A DNA stretch of 64,000 nt from Aquatica leii (GCA_035610365.1 CM069436.1:36897117-36961116), one strand, 5' to 3'. Numbered from the stretch's first letter, positions 46,951 through 58,430 are shown. Translations and numbers: made by a program. The notes: generated by a model not told the origin, from the letters alone.

Positions 46951-48390
46951 ATGTTACGTTTTGCAAAAAACTCAAAACTTTCTAAACCATTGCGAGCTTC
47001 CAACTCTTTAAGTACTGCTGAATTACAAGGTTCTTTAGAGTTTTTAATAAAACTGTGTCAAAGCGAAACTTTTGGACCTGAACTAAAATGTCTTAGCAAC
47101 GGAAAGGATCTAAAGAACAATTCAAATTTACTACCTTTAAATCCCTTTTTAGATAAAGCAGGCATCATGAGAGTAGGAGGTAGGATTCAAAACTCCAATT
47201 ATTCTTTCAATAAAAAATTTCCAATTTTAATTCCGAAGGAACATCCACTAACAAAATTAATTTTTGAAAATTATCATGATCAGTACCTACATTGCGGACC
47301 TCAACATCTGTTAGCAGTAATACGGCAATCATTTTGGCCGTTATCCGCGCGAAATACAGCCAAGAAAATCACTCGTAACTGCGTGAAATGTTTCAAAGCC
47401 AACCCCGAATCTTATAATCCTTTCATGGGTAACCTACCAAGTAAACGTTTACAAGTGCATTCTCCAGCGTTTGCACACGTAGGCCTTGATTACGCCGGTC
47501 CCATTCAAATAAAAGATACAAAGCTGCGAAAATCAAAGCTTATCAAATCTTATATTTGTTTATTTGTATGCTTAGTAACAAAAGCAATTCACATCGAATT
47601 AGTCACATCGCTAAGTTCCGATGCCTCTATTGCGGCATTAAAACGATTTATTGGTCGTCGCGGTAAACCGATATCTATTTTATCAGACAATGCAACAAAT
47701 TTCGTAGGCGCCGCAAGTGAAATAAAAAAAATTTACAAAATGTTAAATGACAATAAAAACAAAGATGAAATTTCAAAGTACGTAGCAAATCAAGCAATTG
47801 AATGGAACTTTATTACACCCAGAGCTCCTCATCAAGGTGGATTATGGGAAAGTGGTATTAAATCTATAAAAATTCATTTAAAACGAGTATTAGGCAACAC
47901 TACGCTTAATTACGAAGATTTTTGTACATTGTTAATTCAAATTGAGGCAGTGTTAAACTCGCGTCCCTTATCACCTTTATCCAGTGATCCTGATGACCTC
48001 ATTCCCCTAACACCAGGCCATTTTCTAATTGGGAGACCTTTGTGTGCGCTGCCTGAGGGTAATTTTGAGCACCTTAAAGAAAATCGATTATCTTTATATC
48101 AACGTATCCAACGATTAGTGCAGTGTTTTTGGCGTCGTTGGAGTTTAGAAGTGGTTCCCGAACTTCAAAAAAGAACAAAGTGGTACAAACACTTACCTGA
48201 ACTAGTCAAGGTGAAATCATTAGTGATAGTGAAAGAACCGAATTTGCCCCCTTTACAATGGACGTTAGGGCGTGTGGTCGAAGTGCATAAATCTCAAGAT
48301 GGTGTAATCAGAGCGGCTACATTGCGAATAAGAAATGGAACTCTAATAAAAAGGCCTGTAATTAAACTCTGTGTATTGCCACAAGAGTGA
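46951..48390 (+). CDS. BEL/Pao integrase, separated from the polyprotein by one stop
   Basis: 479 codons in the same frame as the upstream polyprotein, only seven codons after its stop. The ATG at 46951 is simply the first methionine; in this family integrase is released from the polyprotein by protease and has no start of its own. Visible: GIMRVGGRIQNSNY, the HHCC zinc site (LHCGPQHLL, NCVKCF at 114-146), and the catalytic triad Asp180 (GLDYAGPI), Asp246 (ILSDNATNFVG) and Glu300 (GGLWESGIKSIK). A C-terminal domain ends GTLIKRPVIKLCVLPQE. All three catalytic residues are present. It inserts the cDNA into chromosomes. Without readthrough or re-initiation it would not be made. Confidence 0.93.
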   Translation: MLRFAKNSKLSKPLRASNSLSTAELQGSLEFLIKLCQSETFGPELKCLSNGKDLKNNSNLLPLNPFLDKAGIMRVGGRIQNSNYSFNKKFPILIPKEHPLTKLIFENYHDQYLHCGPQHLLAVIRQSFWPLSARNTAKKITRNCVKCFKANPESYNPFMGNLPSKRLQVHSPAFAHVGLDYAGPIQIKDTKLRKSKLIKSYICLFVCLVTKAIHIELVTSLSSDASIAALKRFIGRRGKPISILSDNATNFVGAASEIKKIYKMLNDNKNKDEISKYVANQAIEWNFITPRAPHQGGLWESGIKSIKIHLKRVLGNTTLNYEDFCTLLIQIEAVLNSRPLSPLSSDPDDLIPLTPGHFLIGRPLCALPEGNFEHLKENRLSLYQRIQRLVQCFWRRWSLEVVPELQKRTKWYKHLPELVKVKSLVIVKEPNLPPLQWTLGRVVEVHKSQDGVIRAATLRIRNGTLIKRPVIKLCVLPQE

Positions 48391-48521
48391 AGTGCATATT
48401 CGTGTACTTATGTATTTTGTAGTTGTTAATTTCTTATTTTTATTTTTTATTACAGTTAATCTTTTATTATCGTATGTACATAAAAATATATTAAAATCAT
48501 AAGATTTTAAGGCGGCCGGTA

Positions 48522-48859
48522 TGTTAACGAAACTGTCGAATCAAACAAATTATTTCCTTTATATTTCGTGTTTTCTTTATAATTGGGCGGCTGTCTTTTG
48601 TTAATTTTAAATGTATTTTCCTATGAATATTTTTGTAAAAGAAGGTTGCGCAAGCAAAGGACGCGCAACCGTAGCTAATGTTACCAAACGGGGGTTTGCT
48701 ACCCTAACACATGCCATAAGAGATTCCGATTCATGTTCTCATGTTATCCACATGTATATATGTAGTGTTAAATATATAACTTTACAAAATTATCAATCGT
48801 GTTACAATTATTTACAAACTGCATAGAAAAGTTAACGAACCAGCGATTACAACTTAACA
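48522..48859 (+). repeat. 3' LTR of the BEL element
   Basis: 338 bp. Two differences from the 5' LTR are visible (TTTTCCTATG for TTTTCTTATG; ACCAAACGGG for ACCAAATGGG). Followed by ATAAC. Confidence 0.95.
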
Positions 48860-49049
48860 ATAACAGAATTCAATGTTTTGAGCTTAGATTGTACTGACCA
48901 CTTTTTTGTTGACCTTTAACTCCACATAATGAAACTGAACAGTTAGAGTAATGAGTAGTAAGTAATGAAAGTTGCAGTGGAATAAAGAATGAAAACAAGT
49001 AGTTTTTATAAACAAATTTCGATTCTGTTTATAGGCCCTTGATGGTCGC

Positions 49050-49270
49050 AAAACAGTCGGTAACAGATTGCAGATTTTTGTAGAAGGACATCCCGACATA
49101 CAAAGTGGGGTAGTTCTATATCTTCAACAACTAAAAAATCTCACTTTTTATCAAGATAATCCGCCACATATCGTTAGAATAGAACACGTGTGGAATATGA
49201 TAACACGCAAGTTAAATAATTTACAATCACTCTCAAATAGTGTAGATATTCTCCAACAACGGGTTTAAGA
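49050..49270 (+). pseudogene. Tc1/mariner transposase scrap
   Basis: Plus-strand frame with LQQLKNLTFYQDNPPHIVRI followed directly by EHVWNMITRKLNNLQSLSN. In Tc1-like transposases the QDN(x)PH block (second Asp) and the (P)IEHVW block (Glu) are about 34 residues apart. Here the segment between them is deleted, so the catalytic centre is destroyed. It begins about 190 bp right of the BEL insertion. No terminal repeats found. Confidence 0.6.
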
Positions 49271-51484
49271 AACTTAGAAGTGAATACCAAATGCTGCTAT
49301 TGATTATTTTAAGTATTTGTAATAGACTTGCTAAATGTGTAAGAAGTGCAAAAAAAGCAACGCATTATTAGCGTTTGAGCATTGTCACAATAATTGTACA
49401 TAATCAAATTGCTTTTAAGTACAAATAAAATACATGTCTTTTAAAAATTTTATTCATGTTTCTCAACGTTTATTGGAGGTTTATTTACTAATAGCGGCCA
49501 GAATAAATTATTACAAAAACAAAATATTCCTAATACTACCATATATTAATTAAATTTGAAAACTGTTTTAAAGATTATCTTTCCTCGTTTTTGTATACTA
49601 CATATATCATTTTAAAACTCATGTAACGTACACTTTTTGTCTTTAGAACGATTTTCAAAGATTGGCACATATTTCAAAAATTACATTTTAAACTAAAACA
49701 GTAATCAGCAATAATTTTGTTAGATGATTCAGCTTTAATTGTAAAAGAATTGTATAAATTAATAACTAATTATAATAGTATGAAAATATATATTTTTTTA
49801 CTGAGGAAACAGTAAGATTTATAATCATATTGATAAATTTTAAATAAAATGGCATTTAGTAAACTAAGATTAACTTGTTCAACTGACATTTATATAAGCC
49901 TATAGATAATATTTTAACGTATAAAAAAAGTTCGATCGTTTTAAATTAAAGTAACTTTAAAGTTTAAATTGTGCTACGTCACTCAATGCCAATAACTTTA
50001 TCTTTTTAAATTTAGTTTATTTTAAATTAGCAAAATAATTACGTGTCTAACAATAGGTATTTTTAATTTACTGATAAAAAAAGTTATAAAAACATCAGCT
50101 ATTACAGCAGTAGTACTAGAATTATAGTTATCTAATACAAAAAAAGATAGATATAAATAGGTTATTGTTTTAGTAGTATAAATAATTTAAATTTGTTTGT
50201 GGTAAGAAATTTAATTTTTCAAGATGAGTTATACTAAATTTATTAGAATTACGTTTATTAAAGTACGATTTTTTTCTATTGTATAGCATTTTAAAAATTG
50301 TTTACATTAAATTTATACAAAGAAATTCGTTCTTAGAACTCGTAAATATTCTTGCTTGTCCTAAACACTGTCTCTTTTTTTATACTAAATACACAAATAA
50401 CTATACTTTATAATTTGCAAAAACAAAATAAATTTGTTTGACGGTAAACAAATAGTTAAATTGCAGTACTGTATTAGAAAACTTGTTAACAATGTTTTAT
50501 TAAACTTGCAAAGTTTGGTTGTTTCGGTCAAATCTTGCAAACTAAATTCGAAGTAATTGTTACATGTTGGTTTAGTTTTAATGACAATGTATTTCAATAA
50601 TAAGCATGATTTTTAGATGTAAGTTCGGTTCCTATAACAATATATTTTTTTTATTATAAGCATGACTGGAATTAACATCCATGATAGCCCTTACTAAATG
50701 AGAACCATTATGAGTTAAGTTTTTACTTTTTGGTTCACTTTCGACAACAATGCATTTTTAGTCTAACGAAAACTACAAATTAAAAAACAAGTTAATAACA
50801 AAAATACATTTTTCAAAAACAACTTTTTATTAAATGCTTTAAAAACTAGAAATTAAACTTTAAGTTAAATCAAACCCATAAATTTGTAACATTATCAAAG
50901 TTATATAATATAAAACATTGTCAAAAAAATGTTTCTGTGTAAATAAACAAGAATCCAATAAATAATTTAACCTTGGCACAAGTAATTCTAAGAAATACAT
51001 AAAAAAATGTATGTATTTTGCGACAACTTTTATGTCATATAAATTGTATAACATAATAGATTTATAAGTTTTTGATTTAATTTCAAGATTATTTTTTTCT
51101 TTTTAAAACATTTAATTTTTATTATTAATTTTTTTTAATTTAAAATTAAACAAAAAATTGTTAAAATAAAAAAAACACAAAAAAGTTAAAGGTTTCCAAA
51201 ACTTAGCCATTATTATAAGATAATATTATATTTTTACTTCCGTTATTTAACACAAAAGCATAAAAACAAACCTCAAATAAACCGGATAATTAAATTAAAA
51301 GTTAAATAAAAAATATTGCCAATTCTGTTGACTAAATAACTTATTTTTCAAAACAAGAAATTGTTTATTGCTGTGACTTCACATTTAAGCAAACACTTTT
51401 AGGCAAAAACCATCACTCATATTGATATTCACACATCAGTGAAGTAATTTTTTACTTAAAAAATAAATGTTTCAATAACAATTG
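49271..51484. other. AT-rich spacer
   Basis: No coding similarity, RNA or tandem repeat seen. Confidence 0.5.
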
Positions 51485-51923
51485 GGAATTTGAAAAAAAA
51501 AAATTATTGATTTTTCTTATGTATTTTAAAACTTTATTATTAATAATATTGATATTTAATGAAAAAAACTTAAAAAAAAATTTTTTTAATTAATTATAAA
51601 CGATTAAAAATTGATAAAATTTAAAAAAAAATCACGTGACTATAAACGCGCCATGATTGGTCGCCATCGTTGTGACGTCATAATGTTATAGCTATTTAAT
51701 AACAGTACAGCGTTTACACGTTATTACACGTAACTAGACAATAATATTGAAAATTTATTGCTAAAAAACGAGTTGTTAGTTGATTCCGATTAGCTATGTG
51801 TGATAAGAGGATTTATAAAGGCCAAGTCTGATAATATTCCTGACGCTGATATATTTATGATAACCATTTTTTAAAAAAATGACGTTCGGTTTAATTCTGC
51901 TGAAGTTCGAGGTGCCAAGACAT

Positions 51924-53026
51924 CAGAGCTGGGCAGTAGTTAACTACAAAGTAGTTAAGCTACTAATCTAACTACTTTATTGTTGACGTTAGTTGTATTC
52001 TACATATTCAAGTTACTTTAATTTCATAATGTAAAGTAGTTAGCTACCCTTTTTTAACTACAAAAATAGTTAAACTACATTGATAATAGCTTAACTACTT
52101 TACTAGTAATTAAACTACTTTATTAGCGGCTTCAATTGTATGGAATTGCAACAATTATTCAGCTTGCATTGCAGTTTTGCAGGTAAAACGTGTCATTCAA
52201 GTGATAAACGCTAACGCAGAAATAAACATGGATGTAAAGACTATTCAAAAATTGTTGTAAATGCAGCAAACCTAAATTGTTTCAAAATGTTAAATGCCAC
52301 TGATCTAAACGTAAACAAAGTATTACAAAATGAAGATTTTTTGATTTTGATGAACGTGGTTTGTCTAAAAAGTTACATATTTCTTTTGATACTGAGAATG
52401 AACATGCTCACAAAACCAGAAGAATAGAACTAGAACTGTTAAAACACCTGGAAGATAACAGAATTCATATATCTATGTAAGATGATGATAAGATTATTAA
52501 AAAAATGTTCATTGGACACAGTATAATTTTAATTTAATTTTTAATCGGCGCTGTCGAGCGATTATTTTCGTTTTCCACTCATAAATTCGCCCAAAAGAAA
52601 TGCATTGGCTGATGCTCTTTTTGGAAAGTTAGTTTTATGAAAAGGAAATGAATATCGAATACCACAATCAGTTTATTACTTTAAGTTCTGTTTTTTAAAG
52701 GTTTATTTTATTAATTTTTTTTTTGAGAATTTGTAATAAAATACATGATAATAGGTTTTATTGTTTTCGTGTGAGCGTGATTAATTTACTTTGTCTTCTT
52801 TAATGTAATAATAATTCAGTGTCTATAGGTACTTATGTTTATATGACTTAAAGTGGTATAACATAAATCGTCTCAGAACTTTTTCTTCAAGTAGTTGAAA
52901 AAAATAACTTATATTTTAGAATACAACCGTTGAGTTAGTTAGTAGTTAGTAACTTACACTACTTTTAAAAAGTAGTAACTTTAGTTAGTAGTTAACTACT
53001 TTTACAAAGTAACTTGCCCAGCTCTG
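51924..53026 (+). mobile_element. hAT element, internally deleted, with perfect 8-bp duplication
   Basis: Ends are CAGAGCTGGGCAGTAGTT (51924) and the complement of CAGAGCTGGGCAAGTTACTT (to 53026), typical hAT termini. CAAGACAT flanks both sides (51916-51923 and 53027-53034). Subterminal regions are full of TAACTACTTT/AGTAGTTA words, likely transposase-binding repeats. At 1103 bp it is too short for a full gene and contains only eroded transposase ends. Confidence 0.9.
52320..52660 (+). pseudogene. hAT transposase C-terminal remnant
   Basis: Plus-strand pieces ELELLKHLEDNRIHISM and GAVERLFSFSTHKFAQKRNA followed by LADALFGKLVL match the hAT dimerisation region, which normally reads (S)AxxERLFSxxxxxxxxKRxxL. 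A stop follows HISM and the rest of the enzyme is gone. Any movement of this element must have used a transposase from elsewhere. Confidence 0.65.
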
Positions 53027-53537
53027 CAAGACATCAAGCTAAGTCTGTTAAAAAATAATATAATAAATGAAAATATTTAATTTTAAGTATTTATTCTCCA
53101 TTATATTAAATATAATTATTTATTTCATAAATAGTAGAGCATCGCGTGAGAGTTACGACGACAAAGCTATAGGTTATAATTCAACTAAGTCGTAAAAATA
53201 ATATTTGTATTGTAAAAGGATGGGTATGTCCAGAACACCGAGTTCGGAGTAAAGCTTATTTGAATATTTAACAATGACAACAGAATTAAATATATCAAAA
53301 CACTGTACTTATTATTTCTGTATCAACTGCAATGAGTAAAAACTAACATTATGACGTCACATGCGCTTGGGTTTGTTCGGGAACTGTCGGCGTGTCTTCG
53401 GTACTGGATTCAAAAATTAGTTTTTATTTTGAAATCCCTTTTGAATTATTACGAAAAAAAAATAGTTTTGTTATAAAACTTATATATGATCTTTCCATTT
53501 ATCACAAAAAAATTTTTTTTTCAAAAACCCAATTATC

Positions 53538-54902
53538 CAATCAAAAGCAAACATTTTTTATAAAGTGATATAAACAAAAATAAATAAAAAAAATAGTATT
53601 AAACTAAAAGAAAAAATTTAAAAAAATTGTTTTAAGACAATAATTCAAAATAAATTAAAAGAGAAATTTAAGCATTTTAAATAAATAACAATAAAAGTTT
53701 TTTCTGCTTCCAAACTTATCAATTTTAAGATCAGTGAACTTTGCGTCATTTTATTTGCTAGCTCAGTATAATAATTCATTTTGTATTTCTTTTTTAATAT
53801 TTATTTCTTTACAAATGCGTTTAATTTATTTGGGTTTTAAAATATATTAGATTGTTTTGTAAGATAGATTGTATCACAAAAAATGAAAGATATGTAAAGT
53901 GATAAACGTGATTTATATTTTCAAACTGTAAGCATGATCCGAGAAGTTTAGCAAGTTGCCGCTATAAAAGAAAGTTTTAAATTGATGTTTATCTAAATAG
54001 TCAGGTTGAACGTTAAATATTTGTAAGTGGGAAATTCCAATTTGCTCTTCACAAATATACTACCTCAAAGAAGCTTTTATCTAAATTAGTTACCAATTTT
54101 AGTAAATTTAAAAGTTAAAATTATTAATATTTGTAATTAAGATTAAACTATGTTAAGATACTTACTAGTTGATAAATAATTAGTTTTATTTTATATTTAA
54201 ACTATAATGTTTAAAATGTATAAAAAATAGATTCGTAATGTTACAATTTTATGAACTTTAATAATTAGAATTTATTGTATTTTAAATTGTTACTTTTTAA
54301 TTCTAAAAACATTTAAAATTGCAAAATAATTATAAATATCACAAATACTAAACAATACTTATAATTTGTAATATATTTTTAAATCTATTATTAATCAAAA
54401 CAATATAAAACCAAAGGTATAGGTATTACGTTTTAGTGTCTAAAAGTAACTTAAAAAACATTTGCAATTAGATTTTATTTATAATTAAACAAAATTTTAT
54501 TACGATACAATAAACTTAAATATAAAATAAAATAGCAAATAAGATCATACAAAAACCATTTCTTGAATTAAGAAGTTATTGTTTAAAATGCACATTTTTA
54601 TTTAATATTTATTTTAACATACAAGTTAGAAGAGTAAGAACAATAAACAAAACAATCTAAAAAGTTTAACAAGTAAAGTTGTGTTAATTAGAAATGTGAC
54701 ATGCCATTTATTAATAGTGTTTTTATTTGTTGTGGAGTATTTTGTGATTATTTTGTTTATTTAACCTTAGAATGAATAACATATGCTCAATGCTTGACTT
54801 TAGACAACACGGGCTTAGAAGCCCGATCTTATTAATAGATGTAAATGTGACCAATATTTGCATTAACTTACATGTATTTACAATAAAGTCGTCATCGTCA
54901 TT
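53538..54902. other. AT-rich spacer
   Basis: No recognisable feature. The end is occupied by a GTCATCGTCATTGTCATC trinucleotide-like run just before the Penelope tail. Confidence 0.45.
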
Positions 54903-55033
54903 GTCATCAGGTGAATACTGTATTACAGTATTCACCTGATGACGGTTGCAGATACCACAGCAATCGAAACGTTGTGTATATTCATTTCAAAATAATAAAC
55001 AATGAAAGTTCAACAGAATGTTATTACTTCGCA
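54903..55033 (+). repeat. Penelope 3' tail, second copy, with palindromic left junction
   Basis: 54927-55033 matches 2876-2983 with only a few differences (CGGTTGC for CGATTGC in the hairpin, one A fewer in an A-run) and the same final base after TTATTACTTCGCA. Only the tail is present, an extreme 5' truncation. At its left edge 54903-54920 is the exact reverse complement of 54926-54943, with TATTA between, forming a perfect 18-bp hairpin that includes the CTGATGA box. Confidence 0.8.
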
Positions 55034-55189
55034 TCAAGCAACATTGTTTAATACATTCAAACAAATATTTACAATAAAGTTGTTTGATAACTTAGTTTTA
55101 CAAAAATATTTGAAAAAAATCTTAAAGAATATAATAAAATAGTTTTGGTTGTAACAGTTGCCACATACTTTAACACTGTGTTCATTATA

Positions 55190-56619
55190 CAGGGTGTTAA
55201 TAAAATACTTTACACACGTTAGCAAGTGATAGTAGCGATGAAAATAAGAAAAAAAATTTAATACACTTAGGTCCAATACTCATTGGTTTTCGAGATATGG
55301 AATTTTAAAATTTTTATTTACACCTCTTTTGAATGCGATATCGCGTTATCTATAAACGAACAATCGCAGAATACATGCCAATCAACAATTTGTAACAAGT
55401 GTAACGGTGAAATTACTTATTGTTATTTAATTTAGTCTTATTTTTGCAATGGTTCAATTTACATGTGCGGAGTACGCCGATATGCAGTTATGTTATGGCA
55501 AAGCTCATCGAAATTCACGAGAAGCTAGACGAATTTATCAGCAGAGATATCCTTTGAAGCATGTTCCATCTCATCCAACTTTTTAAGAAGTCGACAAACT
55601 TCGTAGAGTACGTACGCCAAACACCGAAGACATTATTTTCCAAGCTGTAGATAATGATCCTCATGTGAGTACCAGGCGAATAAGTAGAGCTGTCGGCGTC
55701 AATCATGTATCTGTTTGGCAGACAATTACTTCATCCGTATCACTTACAAAAGGTTCATCTACGGAGAGAGACGGACTACCGTCCGCTTATCTAATTTTTC
55801 CAATGGCTGGTACAGGAATCTAACATAAATCCAAATTTTCTTGGAAACATTCTGTTTACAGACGAAGCTTGTTTTACTCGTTATGGAGTTTTCAATTTTC
55901 ACAATATGCACGAATGGTCAGATGAAAATCCGCACGCAATTCATGTTAGAAATCATCAATTTGGATTTTCGATAAATGTTTGGGTAGGCATGGTGGGTGA
56001 TTGTTTAATTGGACCATTTTGTTTGCCGGTTGAATGGTGAATCCTACCTAAACTTTTTACGTGACAATTTAAACGATCTACTGGAGGATGTGCTATTAGA
56101 TGTTACTATGAACATGTATTTTATGCATGATGGAGCTCCAGCCCACTTTACGCGTATCGTAAGAAACTATTTAAATGAACGGTTTAAAAGCAGATGGATT
56201 GGCCGGGGAAGACCTGTCGCATGGCCACCAAGATCTCCTGATCTAACGTCCTTAGATTTTTTTTGTTTGAAGGTACTTAAAAGATCTTGTTTACGCCACT
56301 GAAGTGAACACAAAAAATGAACTTTGGCAGCGAATTGTAGAAGCCTGCCAACAACTAAGGACTTTAGGTTTAGGTGGTTACCGTGAGTCTCTTCGACGAC
56401 GGCTGCAACTTTGTTTACAAGAGCAAGAACGACAGTTTCAACAACTTCTGCGATAACTTTAGAGTGCGCTAAATGCGTTGTTTGTTGTAGTTTTTTTTTG
56501 TAAAAGCTCTATCTCGAAAACCAATGAGTATTGGACCTAAGTGTATTAAAATTTTTTTCTTGTTTTCATCTTCACGATCACCTGCTAAAGTGTGTAAAGT
56601 TTTTTTTATTAACACCCTA
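55190..56619 (+). mobile_element. mariner-type DD41D transposon, inactive
   Basis: 1430 bp bounded by TA on both sides (55188-55189 and 56620-56621). The terminal inverted repeats of about 107-109 bp (55190-55296 and 56511-56619) start CAGGGTGTTAATAAAA and end GGTTTTCGAGAT. The two arms are about 90% alike by eye. It contains a broken transposase gene. Only the first base of the right end deviates from the left. Confidence 0.9.
55449..56456 (+). pseudogene. DD41D mariner transposase, broken
   Basis: Starts ATG at 55449 (MVQFTCAEYADMQLCYGKAH), a helix-turn-helix of the DUF4817 kind. It continues LRRVRTPNTEDIIFQAVDND, ILFTDEACFTRYGVFNFHNM (first Asp), IHVRNHQFGFSINVWVGMVG, MYFMHDGAPAHFTRIVRNYL (second Asp) and PPRSPDLTSLDFF (third catalytic Asp), ending RQFQQLLR at 56456. 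Counting 41 residues between the second and third Asp makes it DD41D, as in the rosa group of mariner elements. A stop after SHPTF, a shift near 55735 and further shifts near 56035 and 56270 inactivate it. All three catalytic Asp codons are still present. Confidence 0.85.
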
Positions 56620-56859
56620 TATATGCTGTTTCTACATGTTTCACAAATTTGTGTGTTTTTACGGTCAATACAATAAACATCTCATTCCCTTGAAGTCAGT
56701 TACTTTTTAAACTCTTAATAGACCAAGAGCGTTAATAAAATGCTTTATTGTTTCTAAAACAATTTTTTGTAGTTTGGGGTTTGTATACCCATTCTTGGTA
56801 AAATCCTCTAATAATATTGTCTTGTTGTTAGTCATCATTTAAGAGTTCAGACCGGATAG

Positions 56860-57520
56860 TTCAACAATGCAAGTATATGGTGTTACCATCTCATCCATGA
56901 AATTTACTTTACCTTGCATTAGGGTATAACTATATCTGGTTTTTTCTTAACGTTGGAAGATCTCTAAACAACTTCGTTCTTTTGGAATGTTTTTGTCATG
57001 TCGTTTTCTAAAAAATAGATAGCTAATAGCGCGCTTCTAAAAAATTTGTCTATGTTAAAGCTTATGAACAGTATAAACTAATGTCCGAACAACTTAAATT
57101 ATTAGCGGTAATTTTCCAGATTCCACATAAATGAGCTATCTAAATCTAACTTTGCATATCTAAAATATTTTACTTAGCCTATGCTGTATAAATCGGCGAC
57201 AACCTCAATAACCAATAAGTTGCTCATCAATTGTTACGTTTGATCAAGTGTCATACCGTTCTTACAGTGTTGAATAAAAAGAATCTAGATATAAGATTTC
57301 ACTGCTAATTTTCTAGTTTTTCTGCTTAAATAATTAAACCGAGAAAAACACGAATTATTTGTAAATCAATATTTTTCAATTTTTTTGATTTGGTACAATA
57401 CACTCGTTTAATTTGTAAATTTGTACAGTTTACAACATCTTGTAAAACTGCATCAGTTATAAAAAATTGCAAAGATTTTACAGGTGTAATAATCACGTGA
57501 TTTCTCTGCATGCCGCTAGC
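56860..57520 (-). pseudogene. piggyBac transposase relic
   Basis: Minus-strand pieces from right to left: SLQFFITDAVLQDVVNCTN and IDLQIIRVFLGLII (57480-57330), TVTIDEQLIGY followed by CRRFIQHRLSK (about 57235-57170), and GKVNFMDEMVTPYTC (about 56900). The last corresponds to the conserved GG-D-D-Q block around the third catalytic Asp. Stops and shifts are frequent. No TTAA-flanked ends were recognised. It is distinct from the copy at 16307-17457. Confidence 0.6.
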
Positions 57521-58430
57521 CGATATATACTTGAGTAACTTTCATGCATTATCTTCTTATTCAACTTCGCTTTCGTTCGATTGCTTCTGGTCTGCCTTGG
57601 GACATGCCAACATAGTTTTTTCAGAGTCATTATCATCAAGTTTGACATTAAGTTTTTCTCCACTTGACGTTATTTTAACTATAACAGAACATCTTATAAA
57701 TTGAGAGCAACTAAATGCATCTTGCTAAACAAGCGTTTATAAACCAGTTGCAAGCTGCAGATGCAAGTTGAAACAAAACTACTTACGCGTACCTAAGTAA
57801 AGACGTTAATGTACAAACTGTTTTGACGTCAAACGAAGTTGTTTAACAGCAAACTTGGGTCGTGTTATATAAGAGCGGGGTAACTCTAGAAAACATTTTA
57901 GCATTATACATATTGTAAATCAAAATTAACTATGTGGGAAGCAACATTTTAAATTTTAAAAATTCTGTGCTAGAAGGTAAGAGAAAAAGAAGAGGAGGAG
58001 ATAAGAACGCCTTAAACGTTGTACAAGAAGTGTAAAGACGTTTTAATAATTTTCTAATAATGCTATAAGATTTAAATGTTTAGATGTATCTAAGGTTTAT
58101 TAGAAGTAAGTTTACTTTTGGATTACGTGATTTTTCATGAGATATTCTCACAAAATTGGGGGCACATCTGGGATAGACATTGAAAGAAAAATGTGCTAAT
58201 GTGCAGTGACAATTAGTGAAGTAGATTAAAGTGTATTTTAATAGAGAGTGGCATAATAACATCAGAAATTTTGCATCCAAGGTCTAATGACCTTGCAACC
58301 GGGTGACCTTGTTTGTGTGCATATTCGAAACAAATAGTACGTTGAGGTAAATTAAAAAATTAGATAAAATACTTTAACATAAAGACGTGTGATTAAACGA
58401 GATTTGAAGTTTTAGTTAAAGAATAATAAG
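57521..58430. other. Spacer, may include the 5' end of the gypsy element
   Basis: No coding match. GTTATATAAGAGCGGGGTAA at 57872-57891 looks like a TATA box followed by a transcription start region and might be the LTR promoter of the downstream Ty3/gypsy relic. No matching 3' LTR was found, so this stays unproven. Confidence 0.3.

Larger units (their letters stand above)
42329..48859 (+). mobile_element. BEL/Pao LTR retrotransposon, nearly intact
   Basis: A complete 6531-bp insertion. The LTRs are 338 bp each (42329-42666 and 48522-48859), beginning TGTTAACG and ending CTTAACA. They differ at about two positions that I could see, so the copy is young. A 5-bp target duplication ATAAC flanks it (42324-42328 and 48860-48864), typical of the family. 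A primer site (42670) and a G-rich tract before the 3' LTR (AAGGCGGCCGGTA, 48509-48521) are in the right places. It encodes gag, protease, RT, RNase H and integrase in one frame, interrupted by a single TAA at 46927-46929. It has no env-like frame. Confidence 0.95.
51485..53537. mobile_element. Possible MITE-like element with degenerate 200-bp inverted ends, hosting a hAT
   Basis: Left end GGGAATTTGAAAAAAAA (51485) mirrors right end TTTTTTTTTCAAAAACCC (to 53537), each next to AATT. Deeper in, TGTGACGTCATAATGTTA (51671-51688) reappears inverted at 53344-53361, at similar distances from the ends. Between are weakly similar AT-rich arms. After removing the hAT copy about 950 bp remain. No transposase is seen. 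Low-complexity sequence makes the outer ends uncertain. Confidence 0.4.
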
